Shown in pieces: positions 1 through 5,494 of a stretch of DNA of 5,546 nt. The notes beneath the pieces were generated by a model. That model had not been told where the DNA came from, searched no databases, and was given only the letters and a program-made list of their open reading frames with translations. How positions within the stretch are numbered: position 1 is the stretch's first letter; each line of letters opens with the position of its first letter. This stretch comes from Verrucomicrobiota bacterium (GTDB lineage: Bacteria; Verrucomicrobiota; Verrucomicrobiae; Chthoniobacterales; UBA10450), in assembly GCA_005887855.1 (NCBI GenBank), contig VBQB01000291.1, forward strand, positions 1 through 5,546. The letters are read 5' to 3'. A program made the position numbers and the translations under genes.

Positions 1-350
1 TGGTCGCCACTATTTATTACCTTGATGCATCGACGGAAGTCGACTTTGTGGATTTCTTCGAGCGCACGATGAAGCCGGTCCTGCGCGAAGCCGGTGCATC
101 CATCCCCGCATATTTCATCACCGAAGATCATCCGAACACTTTCCATGCGCTGCCGGTGCGCGAAAATGTGAACGTCTTTGTCTGGTTTTCACACTTTTCA
201 GATCGAGGGGCCTATGAACATCACACTGCAGCTCTTACTAATTCCACGCGTTGGAGCAATGAGATTGCGAAAGAATTAGCCGGTCGTCTGAAAGGGCGTC
301 CGGAAGTATTGAAGCTCTCGCCGACGGCGCGTTCACAATTACGCGGTTGA
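1..350 (+). CDS. NIPSNAP family protein, C-terminal part (5' end outside window)
   Basis: The reading frame is open from the left edge (first whole codon at base 3) to a TGA at 348-350, so this is the 3' part of a longer gene. A GTG at 48 is available as a start, but the 15 codons before it (VATIYYLDAS and onward) read as a beta strand of the same domain, so I treat the gene as truncated by the window. The visible 115 residues resemble the C-terminal ferredoxin-like domain of bacterial NIPSNAP proteins: an alternating hydrophobic strand, a helix (FFERTMKPVLREAGA), the segment LPVRENVNVFVWFSHF, a helix after AYEHH, and the ending EVLKLSPTARSQLRG. Members of the family are small dimeric alpha/beta-barrel proteins of largely unknown function. 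The gene ends 15 bases from the convergent deaminase gene, and no terminator hairpin is evident between them. The family call is fairly secure; the biochemical role is unknown. Confidence 0.8.
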   Translation, partial: VATIYYLDASTEVDFVDFFERTMKPVLREAGASIPAYFITEDHPNTFHALPVRENVNVFVWFSHFSDRGAYEHHTAALTNSTRWSNEIAKELAGRLKGRPEVLKLSPTARSQLRG

Positions 351-365
351 TGTGTTCGGGTCCGC

Positions 366-791
366 TTACCCCACTGCCGCGATCACCTTGAGTTCGATCG
401 CGATCGGCGTGGGCAGCGCGTTGACCTCAATCGTCGTGCGGGTTGGATTTGGTCTGCCCCTCCCGGCAAAATACTCCGCATAGAGCCGGTTGTAGACCGG
501 AAAATCTTTCTCCATGTTTGTGAGAAAGACAGTGACGTCGATGATGTCCTGCCACGTCGCGCCGGCGTCTTCCAGAACGAATCGAACGTTTTCGAACACC
601 GCGTGACATTGCGTTTCGATGTCGTAGCTGACGATGTTGCCAGCTGAATCGAGCGTGACGCCTGGGATTTCTTTGCTGCCGCGCACGCGCGGCCCGATGC
701 CGGAAAGAAAGAGGAGATTGCCGACGCGCTTGGCGTGCGGAAACGCGCCCACCGGTTCGGGCGCGCGGGAACTTTCAAACGATTGACTCAT
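366..791 (-). CDS. RidA/YjgF-family 2-aminomuconate deaminase
   Basis: This 141-residue protein belongs to the RidA (YjgF/YER057c/UK114) family, which forms trimers with active sites between subunits and hydrolyses enamines or imines to release ammonia. The usual RidA arginine is R118 in RTTIEVNALP, and E133 lies 15 residues later, the same spacing as R105 and E120 of E. coli RidA. The N-terminal segment RAPEPVGAFPHAKRVGNLLFLSG and the long insert PGVTLDSAGNIVSYDIETQC are typical of the 2-aminomuconate deaminase subgroup (as in Pseudomonas NbaF) rather than of housekeeping RidA. The predicted reaction is 2-aminomuconate to 2-hydroxymuconate/4-oxalocrotonate plus ammonia in the cytoplasm. The dehydrogenase that would make its substrate lies 1.8 kb upstream on the same strand, which supports the call. 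The start ATG at 791 precedes the conserved N-terminus; no clear Shine-Dalgarno is seen. Only 34 bases separate it from the AI-2E gene upstream, so the two are probably co-transcribed. A generic RidA with another substrate is the alternative. Confidence 0.86.
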   Translation of the reverse strand: MSQSFESSRAPEPVGAFPHAKRVGNLLFLSGIGPRVRGSKEIPGVTLDSAGNIVSYDIETQCHAVFENVRFVLEDAGATWQDIIDVTVFLTNMEKDFPVYNRLYAEYFAGRGRPNPTRTTIEVNALPTPIAIELKVIAAVG

Positions 792-804
792 TTATTGATG
801 ATTA

Positions 805-824
805 GGTTCGGTTCAAGGTTCGAG
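805..824. repeat. Short GTTC-containing repeat between the deaminase and AI-2E genes
   Basis: The spacer contains GGTTCG followed by the two 7-base units GTTCAAG and GTTCGAG, so GTTC starts at 806, 811 and 818. The last unit abuts the AI-2E stop codon. It resembles, in smaller form, the 7-base arrays seen at 4669-5004. With only two full units it may be chance. Confidence 0.35.
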
Positions 825-825
825 T

Positions 826-1950
826 TTAAGCTTCAGAATCCGATTCGTTGACGATTTCAGACCGCAAGCTTTTGACCGGCGGCAGGAGATCTTTGAAGGT
901 CGCGGCATAAATATCCCACACGGTCAGGAATAAGCCGCACACGATTGGTCCGACGATGAAACCGATCGGTCCAAAAAGAAATAGCCCGCCGAGTGTGCCG
1001 ACTAGAATTAGAAGATCCGGCATCTTGGCATCTTTCCCGACGAGGATGGGACGCAGAATGTTATCAATCGTTCCCACCACCGCGGCGCACCAGGCGAATA
1101 AGAGCAGTCCGGCCAGAACCTGACCGGTCACGATCAAATAGATCACGGCCGGCACCCAGATGAGGGCCGCGCCAATTCCCGGTACAATCGAAAGGATCGC
1201 CATGATCGTGCCCCAGAACGCTGCGCCATCGATGCCCGCTACCCAGAACGCGAAACCGGCGAGAGCGCCCTGAATAATGCCGATTACGAGTGTGCCCTTT
1301 ACGGTGGCGCGCGTGATCGAGCTAAATCGTTGCAGCATCAGCGCTTCGTCCTCGTCACGCAGCGGCAGGTAATAGAAAATTTTCTCCAAAATTTTCTCGC
1401 CGTCCTTCAGGAAAAAAAACATCGCATAAACCATGACGAACAGATTCAAGAGAAAAACAGCCGTAGTGGCCGTCATTCGCGATGCTACCGTGACCAGGAA
1501 GCCTCCGATGGATTTCGCCGCCGCGCCGACGCTCTCGACCAGTTGTTCCTGGCTTGGCACGTGATCGGCCAGGGCCGGAAACCTTTGCACGAGCCAATCG
1601 TGTGCGTTGAAAGTGCTGGCGGCGCCGAAGTGTTGTTGCACCCACGGGATCGCTTGATTACTGACGGCCAGCGCCTGTTGCACGACCACTCCAAGAAATG
1701 CACTCAATGGCCCAGCCACGACGATGAAAAGAATTAGGAGCGTGACGGTCGCGCCGAGCGATCGCCGACCTCGAAGCAGCCGCGTGATCCACCGATAAAG
1801 TGGGTGGCATAATCCAGCCAGCAATGCGCCGAGCAGGAGAGGTTTCAGGAAAGGCCAGGTTACGGCAAGAAAAAGCGCGGAGACCGCGACCACCAAAATG
1901 ACAACAAAGGCGGTGCGAAATCTTCTCCCGCCAATGTCCGCTGGCTCCAT
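826..1950 (-). CDS. AI-2E family transporter (PerM/TqsA/YdiK-type membrane protein)
   Basis: This 374-residue polytopic inner-membrane protein has the layout of the AI-2E (UPF0118) family. Two N-terminal hydrophobic segments at about 14-48 are followed by a third near 66-92, a soluble stretch at about 93-145, and a segment at about 150-182 ending in the family-typical FFFLKDGEKI. A charged cytoplasmic linker (DEDEALMLQRF) and four C-terminal segments follow, with the conserved SIVPGIGAALIWVPA (254-268), DNILRPILVGKDAKMPDLL (296-314) and GPIGFIVGPIV (327-337). Length is normal for the family. Known members include E. coli TqsA, linked to AI-2 export, and proteins reported as sodium/proton antiporters, so the substrate cannot be named. 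The start ATG at 1950 gives a sensible N-terminus; no Shine-Dalgarno is visible. A TAATAC hexamer lies just upstream but too close to the start to serve as a standard -10 with a leader. The gene sits between two predicted aminomuconate-pathway enzymes, and any link to that pathway is speculative. Confidence 0.93.
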   Translation of the reverse strand: MEPADIGGRRFRTAFVVILVVAVSALFLAVTWPFLKPLLLGALLAGLCHPLYRWITRLLRGRRSLGATVTLLILFIVVAGPLSAFLGVVVQQALAVSNQAIPWVQQHFGAASTFNAHDWLVQRFPALADHVPSQEQLVESVGAAAKSIGGFLVTVASRMTATTAVFLLNLFVMVYAMFFFLKDGEKILEKIFYYLPLRDEDEALMLQRFSSITRATVKGTLVIGIIQGALAGFAFWVAGIDGAAFWGTIMAILSIVPGIGAALIWVPAVIYLIVTGQVLAGLLLFAWCAAVVGTIDNILRPILVGKDAKMPDLLILVGTLGGLFLFGPIGFIVGPIVCGLFLTVWDIYAATFKDLLPPVKSLRSEIVNESDSEA

Positions 1951-1980
1951 TAGCAGAGTATTACACTAACCGGTGAGAAA

Positions 1981-1996
1981 CCGGAACAACATCCGG
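1981..1996. other. Small inverted repeat (hairpin) downstream of DUF2277
   Basis: CCGGA (1981-1985) and TCCGG (1992-1996) can pair around the 6-base loop ACAACA. On the minus strand it follows the DUF2277 gene by about 80 bases and is followed by GTTTCTC rather than a T run, so it is at best a poor terminator candidate. It lies about 30 bases upstream of the AI-2E start. Confidence 0.25.
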
Positions 1997-2028
1997 CCTA
2001 AGCGGCGCTAACCTCTAAACGTTCACGA

Positions 2029-2045
2029 TAACTTTTGAAAAGTTA
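2029..2045. promoter_or_regulatory. Perfect 17-base palindrome, possible operator upstream of the AI-2E gene
   Basis: TAACTTTT and AAAAGTTA form perfect 8-base half-sites around a single central G (2037). It is in the 124-base gap between DUF2277 and the AI-2E gene, 78 bases upstream of the AI-2E start codon. A dyad with such a short centre suits a dimeric DNA-binding protein better than an RNA hairpin. No regulator gene is visible nearby, and I do not recognise the motif as that of a known regulator. Confidence 0.4.
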
Positions 2046-2074
2046 GGCAGAAAAACGGGATTTGAGGTTGCAGC

Positions 2075-2380
2075 TCAACTGTCATTATGCACGGGAATAG
2101 CCGGGGCAGAAAGCGAGCTGAATTTTTTTGCGGATCGCGCGAGAGCTTTCAGCGCTTCCACTTCGCGATCTCGCGGCGGAGTATTTGTCACCAGGGAATT
2201 GAGCAGTTCCCGCGCGACCTGCGTCACGCCGTCGACCGCCCGGGTGAACGCATATTCGTTCACTTTGGAAGGTCTGGTGAAACCGCTCAGTTTTCTGACA
2301 AACTGAAGCGAAGATGCGCGAATTTCTTCGTCGGTGGCGGCCGGTTTGAAGTTATGCAGGGTTTTGATGTTTCGACACAT
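2075..2380 (-). CDS. DUF2277 family protein
   Basis: This 101-residue protein matches the small DUF2277 family along most of its length. The N-terminus MCRNIKTLHNFKPAATDEEI, then LQFVRKLSGFTRPSKVNE (26-42), the segment AVDGVTQVARELLNSLV (48-64) and PPRDREVEALKALARSAKKF (68-87) are the family hallmarks. The last 14 residues (SSLSAPAIPVHNDS) are an extra, non-conserved tail. The protein is soluble, mostly helical and basic, with a conserved Cys2-Arg3 at the start; no function is established for the family. The ATG at 2380 must be the start, because the conserved MCRNIKTL begins there; the upstream bases show no Shine-Dalgarno. It lies 195 bases downstream of the dehydrogenase and 124 upstream of the AI-2E gene, so it may have its own promoter. 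The family assignment is strong; the role is unknown. Confidence 0.9.
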   Translation of the reverse strand: MCRNIKTLHNFKPAATDEEIRASSLQFVRKLSGFTRPSKVNEYAFTRAVDGVTQVARELLNSLVTNTPPRDREVEALKALARSAKKFSSLSAPAIPVHNDS

Positions 2381-2575
2381 AAGTTTTTGTTGGAGTAATC
2401 CCTTTATCTTGATGCAATCTGAACCAGCTGCAAGCGATGAGCTCGTTTCAGCCGCGTTGAAGGCATCATCGAATCTACGCTCACAGACCGAGGCAACGCG
2501 CGAATGTGCCAGCGTGGTGGAACGCTTCTACGAATTCCGAAAATGGGTAATCGATGAGGGGCTCTTCGATTCGCC
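2381..2575. other. 195-base spacer between the dehydrogenase and DUF2277 genes
   Basis: No gene, strong terminator or promoter is evident on the minus strand. On the plus strand an open frame starting with ATG at 2412 crosses the spacer and runs on to a TGA at 2724-2726 inside the dehydrogenase 3' end. Its first 57 or so codons have a protein-like composition (VVERFYEFRKWVIDEG), but the rest is plainly antisense to the dehydrogenase and there is no well-placed ribosome binding site. I do not call it as a gene. Confidence 0.4.
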
Positions 2576-4033
2576 CTACTTTGCGATGCAGACGTTTTTC
2601 GGCTCGGTGAAGAATCGCAATGCTTCTTCGCCGCCTTCGCGGCCGACGCCGCTTTGTTTCATTCCGCCGAATGGGACGCGCAGGTCGCGTACGAGCCAGC
2701 AGTTCACCCAGACCGTTCCGGTGTGAATTTTTTCGGCGACGCGATGCGCGCGATTTAAGTTTTGGGTCCAGACGCTTGAGGCGAGGCCGTAATCGGTGTC
2801 GTTAGCGTAGCCGATCACTTCTTCTTCGTTGTCGAACGGCGTGATCGTAATGACCGGACCGAAGATTTCTTCGCGGTTGACGCGACATGACACCGGCAAA
2901 TCCGTGATGACGGTCGGCTGGAAGAAGTAACCCTCGCGGCACCGGTCGTTAGGCGGCTCCGGAGCGGTACCGCCGAGCGTGACCTTGCCGCCCTCCTTTT
3001 GCGCAAGATCGACATAGAACTTGATTTTATCGAGCTGCGTTTTGTTCACGATCGCACCCTGATCGGTCGTTTCTTCCAGCGGGTCGCCGCTCTTCAGTTG
3101 CGATGCTTTCTCGACGAAGCGATCGACAAAATCTTTGTAGGCGGAGCGCTCAACGAACACGCGCGAACCGCACAAACAAACCTGGCCCTGGTTCGCGAAC
3201 GACGAGCGCACGCTGCCGGTGATAGCGGCGTCGAGGTCGGCATCGGCGAAGATGATGTTCGGGTTCTTCCCGCCTAGCTCGAGGGAAACTTTCTTGAACA
3301 GCGGCGCGCATGCTTCTGCGACTTTACGCCCAGTGACCGTGCCGCCGGTGAACGAGATCGTATTGATCTTCGGATGCGCCGTGATCGCGGCACCGACATT
3401 TGGCCCCGTGCCGTGCACAACGTTGAGCACGCCGTTTGGCAGTCCAGCCTCGCGACAAATTTCGCAGAGCAGGTAAGCCGTCATCGGCGTCAGCTCGCTC
3501 GGTTTGGCGATGGCGGTGTTGGCGACCGCGATGGCCGGCGCGATTTTCCAGGTCATCAGATAGAGCGGCAAATTCCAGGGCGAGATCAATCCGGTGATGC
3601 CGCGCGGCTGACGCAACGTGTAGTTAAACGCGACGTCGTCGGTGATGTGCGCTTCGGATTCTGTATGAAGGATCGCAGTCGCAAAGAAGCGGAAATTGCT
3701 CGCCGCTCGCGGAATGTCGAGCGAGCGCGCGAGTGAGAGCGGCTTGCCGGTGTCGATCGACTCGGCGCGCGCAAGTTTCTCCAAATCTCGTTCGATCAAA
3801 TCGGCAATGCGCAGGAGGATGCGTGACCGCTCCGCGGCGGGTGTGCGCGACCAATCAGCGAATGCCCTTTCCGCTGCGGCGACGGCAAAATCGACATCGC
3901 GACTGTCGCCGTCCGCGACTTGGGAATAGGCCTTTCCTGTCGCGGGTTCGATGTTGTCGATATATTTCCCGCCAATCGGTTCAACGAATTGGCCGTCGAC
4001 GAAGTTTTGGATCTGTACTGATTCAGTGCGCAT
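2576..4033 (-). CDS. 2-aminomuconic 6-semialdehyde dehydrogenase (ALDH8-like, NAD-dependent)
   Basis: This 485-residue protein is a full-length aldehyde dehydrogenase. It shows SPWN with N154, the cofactor residues K177 and E180 in IAKPSE, the SFTGG turn at 227-231, the general base E252 in LELGGK, the catalytic C286 in NQGQVCLC, and EEIFGPV at 388-394. It resembles animal ALDH8A1 and bacterial NbaE/AmnC closely from NFVDG (10-14) to the end, including DIPRAASNFRFFA and WVNCWLVRDLRVPFGG. R109 and R449 appear to match the substrate carboxylate-binding arginines reported for the Pseudomonas fluorescens enzyme (R120, R464). The predicted reaction oxidises 2-aminomuconate 6-semialdehyde to 2-aminomuconate in the cytoplasm, in tryptophan/3-hydroxyanthranilate or 2-aminophenol breakdown. 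The related 2-hydroxymuconic semialdehyde dehydrogenase is the main alternative; the deaminase downstream favours the amino substrate. The ATG at 4033 fits the family N-terminus, with no Shine-Dalgarno. A TACAAT at 4066-4071 (minus) could be a -10, with no good -35. The stop is TAG. Confidence 0.88.
   Translation of the reverse strand: MRTESVQIQNFVDGQFVEPIGGKYIDNIEPATGKAYSQVADGDSRDVDFAVAAAERAFADWSRTPAAERSRILLRIADLIERDLEKLARAESIDTGKPLSLARSLDIPRAASNFRFFATAILHTESEAHITDDVAFNYTLRQPRGITGLISPWNLPLYLMTWKIAPAIAVANTAIAKPSELTPMTAYLLCEICREAGLPNGVLNVVHGTGPNVGAAITAHPKINTISFTGGTVTGRKVAEACAPLFKKVSLELGGKNPNIIFADADLDAAITGSVRSSFANQGQVCLCGSRVFVERSAYKDFVDRFVEKASQLKSGDPLEETTDQGAIVNKTQLDKIKFYVDLAQKEGGKVTLGGTAPEPPNDRCREGYFFQPTVITDLPVSCRVNREEIFGPVITITPFDNEEEVIGYANDTDYGLASSVWTQNLNRAHRVAEKIHTGTVWVNCWLVRDLRVPFGGMKQSGVGREGGEEALRFFTEPKNVCIAK
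3989..4033 (-). repeat. Imperfect direct repeat, copy A (intact 5' end of the dehydrogenase)
   Basis: This copy is the first 15 codons of the dehydrogenase. It shares an exact 17-base block (3997-4013, CGACGAAGTTTTGGATC on the plus strand) with copy B at 4601-4643, and ATTCAGTG plus GCA at nearly the same spacing. By hand alignment 35 of 45 columns match, and weaker similarity continues into the untranslated leader (TTAG at 4041-4044). Confidence 0.7.
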
Positions 4034-4062
4034 CTGACACTTAGCTGGCGGACCGCTTAAGT

Positions 4063-4551
4063 TTAATTGTAGCCGTCGTAAATTTTCGGTTTCGCTGTTT
4101 GAATGTGTCGGTCAATTAGCGCGCAAAACTCATCGGTGTGCCAATGTTTTCGTGTAGCCCACCACGTTTGGAATCCAGGATACGCTGCGGTGTCGGCGAG
4201 TGTCCGCTCAAATCCGCGCTATAATCGCTAGTCAAGCATTCCATCTATGAGGCCAAGATAGAGACTATCGGCGAATCGCAAGAAACGCCCCAGATGCGCG
4301 CCAAGCCTGAGCTTCGCGGGGCCGTCCAACGCGTCAAACGATTGCAGCCCGCGGAGCCAGAGCGCAGCCAAGTCGGGATTCTCCACAAGGGTTTTCGTCA
4401 AGTCGCTCCAGTGCGTCGTTAAAACATTCATCGCCGTGCGTCGGCTTTCCTTGTTTTGATTGCGGATTTGGGCGGCGAGATAAATGAGCGAAATGATGAC
4501 GCCTGCAGCGCCAAGCACCTGTCCGATCGCGCTGATCATCTCCCAGTTCAT
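4063..4551 (-). pseudogene. Membrane-anchored hypothetical protein interrupted by two in-frame TAG codons
   Basis: An ATG at 4551 opens a frame that reads 107 residues to a TAG at 4228-4230. The same frame continues Arg-Leu, hits a second TAG at 4219-4221, and then runs 51 more codons to a TAA at 4063-4065. The part after the stops is clearly coding (RGFERTLADTAAYPGF, WWATRKHW, DEFCALIDRHI), so the original protein was about 162 residues. It looks like a common family of small uncharacterised bacterial proteins with one N-terminal membrane segment (about 7-29, AIGQVLGAAGVIISLIYLAA), a basic QIRNQNKESRR stretch just after it, and a helical soluble domain. In remembered relatives the segment at the stops reads roughly LDxxLW, which suggests the second TAG replaced a tryptophan codon (TGG). 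No frameshift is needed. It may be a young pseudogene, or express only the 107-residue form. Function is unknown. It begins 30 bases upstream of the dehydrogenase start. Confidence 0.78.
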
Positions 4552-4600
4552 GGCTGTTATTCTAGCGACCGTGAAAAAATGGCCAACCCCGAAGCTTGAC

Positions 4601-4643
4601 TTGGCAGCCGACGAAGTTTTGGATCCGGAAATTCAGTGTGCAC
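4601..4643 (-). pseudogene. Decayed copy of the dehydrogenase 5' end (direct repeat, copy B)
   Basis: Read on the minus strand, this begins with GTG in place of the dehydrogenase ATG, continues CACACTGAAT, lacks two bases compared with the true gene, and then has the shared 17-base block (4609-4625). After the two-base gap the frame of the real gene reads IQNFVGCQ against IQNFVDGQ in the dehydrogenase. The match fades within about 20 codons. The leader just before the GTG also resembles the leader of the real gene, which suggests duplication of a DNA segment rather than protein convergence. It is on the opposite side of the broken gene at 4063-4551. Confidence 0.62.
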
Positions 4644-4668
4644 AGGAGAGTTTAGACGCTCGGCGCTC

Positions 4669-4689
4669 AACGTCCAACATCCAACGCCC
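4669..4689. repeat. Heptamer array 1 (AACRYCC-type, three units)
   Basis: Three consecutive 7-base units read AACGTCC, AACATCC and AACGCCC. Each begins AAC and has C at positions 6 and 7. The same unit type recurs at 4805-4825. Confidence 0.6.
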
Positions 4690-4722
4690 TGCGAAGTGGG
4701 CGCGAGATGCGGCAGCCTCGCC

Positions 4723-4750
4723 ATCCACCAATCACTTATCACTAGTCACT
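4723..4750. repeat. Heptamer array 2 (NNTCACT-type, three to four units)
   Basis: Units AATCACT, TATCACT and AGTCACT follow one another without gaps (4730-4750). A more diverged ATCCACC unit precedes them at 4723-4729. The 7-base period is the same as in the neighbouring arrays, but the unit is different. Confidence 0.58.
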
Positions 4751-4804
4751 AGAGAAACTGGTGAGGGAGTCGTCGTCGAACACCGCACGGTGGTTCCGCA
4801 AAAA

Positions 4805-4825
4805 ACACCCAACGCCGAACATCCA
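4805..4825. repeat. Heptamer array 3 (same unit type as array 1)
   Basis: Three contiguous units read AACACCC, AACGCCG and AACATCC. This is the same degenerate unit as in array 1, restarted about 115 bases further on. Confidence 0.58.
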
Positions 4826-4976
4826 GCAAAGTCGGTTGGAGTTAGGGCTGCGTCTCAGGCGTGGATTCTCGCAGGCGAACGATCTTCGTTGCGGAGGCAC
4901 ATCGCGGCGAAATCGGTAAATGCACACGAGCTGGCGGAAACGATACTCTAGTCCACGGGCGGGGGTCGGTGGTAAC

Positions 4977-5004
4977 AACCGATAACCGATAACAGTTAAC
5001 TCAC
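4977..5004. repeat. Heptamer array 4 (AACCGAT-type, four units)
   Basis: AACCGAT occurs twice exactly, followed by AACAGTT and AACTCAC, all in a 7-base step and all starting with AAC. It lies about 40 bases beyond the stop codon of the minus-strand gene at 5042-5482. Confidence 0.6.
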
Positions 5005-5041
5005 TCGCGCGCCCCGTCCGCAGGGCATGCGCTGTTAGGTG

Positions 5042-5482
5042 TCAGGCTCGCTTCGCTGGCGGACATAGTATCGCAACCGGTACACCCAACCATTGAGCGG
5101 CTGACTCGCGCTCTCGAAAAGCTCGAACGGTGATCGTCACCGCTTCTTCCATTAACGATTCGTAGATTTGCGCGATAGCGAAGGAGTACTTCTTATCAGC
5201 GAAAATGGCGGAGTTAACCGGCTGCAGCACGCACCGTCGCCGGCGGGCTGCCTCTGACAAACGCTGCAGACTGATCTGAACTTGAGTGACGCCGGAGAGG
5301 TCCATATACCGGTCAAAGGGCGCGTCCTGCACATGCTCCTCCCACTCGATAAATTCCCTGACCTTATCAGCGAGTGCTCCGTCAAAAATCCCGATCGGAT
5401 GCCAGGTCATTAAACGGAACTTCGGATAGTACACCGCGCGTGGGAAATCCTTAAGAACAGATTCTATGATCTCCTCGCTCAC
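5042..5482 (-). CDS. Hypothetical protein, possible SpoIIAA/STAS-like fold
   Basis: This 146-residue soluble protein has no signal peptide or membrane segment. I do not recognise a named family with certainty. The pattern of a strand-rich start (AVYYPKFRLMTWHPIGIFD, 16-34), a charged helix (ADKVREFIEWEEHV, 38-51), a central FDRYMDLSGV (56-65), a basic helix end (AARRRRCVL, 78-86) and a closing AFRERESAAQWLGV (121-134) is like SpoIIAA/STAS-type single domains, where the aspartate-rich turn after a central strand and a C-terminal A..WL helix recur. This assignment is an inference from pattern only. The start is GTG at 5482; it is supported by a good Shine-Dalgarno, GAGAGGA at 5488-5494 (minus), five bases upstream. 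An internal ATG at residue 25 is a less likely start. The gene is followed by the repeat-rich region and is probably transcribed alone; its upstream neighbour is outside the window. Confidence 0.72.
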   Translation of the reverse strand: MSEEIIESVLKDFPRAVYYPKFRLMTWHPIGIFDGALADKVREFIEWEEHVQDAPFDRYMDLSGVTQVQISLQRLSEAARRRRCVLQPVNSAIFADKKYSFAIAQIYESLMEEAVTITVRAFRERESAAQWLGVPVAILCPPAKRA

Positions 5483-5487
5483 AGTAT

Positions 5488-5494
5488 TCCTCTC
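5488..5494 (-). promoter_or_regulatory. Ribosome binding site deciding a GTG start
   Basis: GAGAGGA on the minus strand sits five bases before the GTG at 5482. It is the only clear Shine-Dalgarno in the window, and it fixes the non-ATG start of the gene at 5042-5482. Confidence 0.65.

Larger units (their letters stand above)
4552..5041. other. 490-base intergenic region without a convincing gene
   Basis: Both strands have open frames here (for example plus 4484-4951), but their translations show no family resemblance and run straight through short tandem repeats, so I do not call them. The region holds a decayed copy of the dehydrogenase 5' end (4601-4643), four short arrays with 7-base period (listed separately), and a GC-rich stretch at about 5005-5035. 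A small stem, TCGGT (4966-4970) with ACCGA (4978-4982), overlaps the last array. No T-tract terminator is seen for the gene at 5042-5482. Confidence 0.6.

Noticed and set aside
383..778. Minus-strand frame of 131 codons overlapping the deaminase
   Set aside because: It is an out-of-frame shadow rich in Arg and Ser; the deaminase frame carries all conserved residues.
1330..1737. Plus-strand open frame of 135 codons inside the AI-2E gene
   Set aside because: It lies wholly antisense to conserved AI-2E codons, and its translation is a low-complexity, basic shadow with no family resemblance.
2999..3736. Several plus-strand frames inside the dehydrogenase (2999-3277, 3219-3476, 3374-3736)
   Set aside because: All are antisense shadows of a highly conserved enzyme gene; none has a plausible start signal or recognisable domain.
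4063..4551. Selenocysteine- or pyrrolysine-type recoding
   Set aside because: Selenocysteine uses TGA, not TAG. Pyrrolysine is not expected in this kind of protein, and the dehydrogenase appears to use TAG as a normal stop.
4484..4951. Plus-strand open frame of 155 codons
   Set aside because: It starts antisense to the broken gene and reads through three of the heptamer arrays. The stretch VKKWPTPKLDLAADEVLDPE looked protein-like, but it overlaps the decayed dehydrogenase copy on the other strand and has no recognised homology.
4742..4978. Minus-strand frame of 78 codons in the intergenic region
   Set aside because: The composition is shadow-like (Arg/Pro rich), it has no ribosome binding site, and it runs over the repeats.
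4669..5004. Possible CRISPR array
   Set aside because: The units are 7 bases, contiguous and degenerate, with no spacers of regular length and no cas genes.
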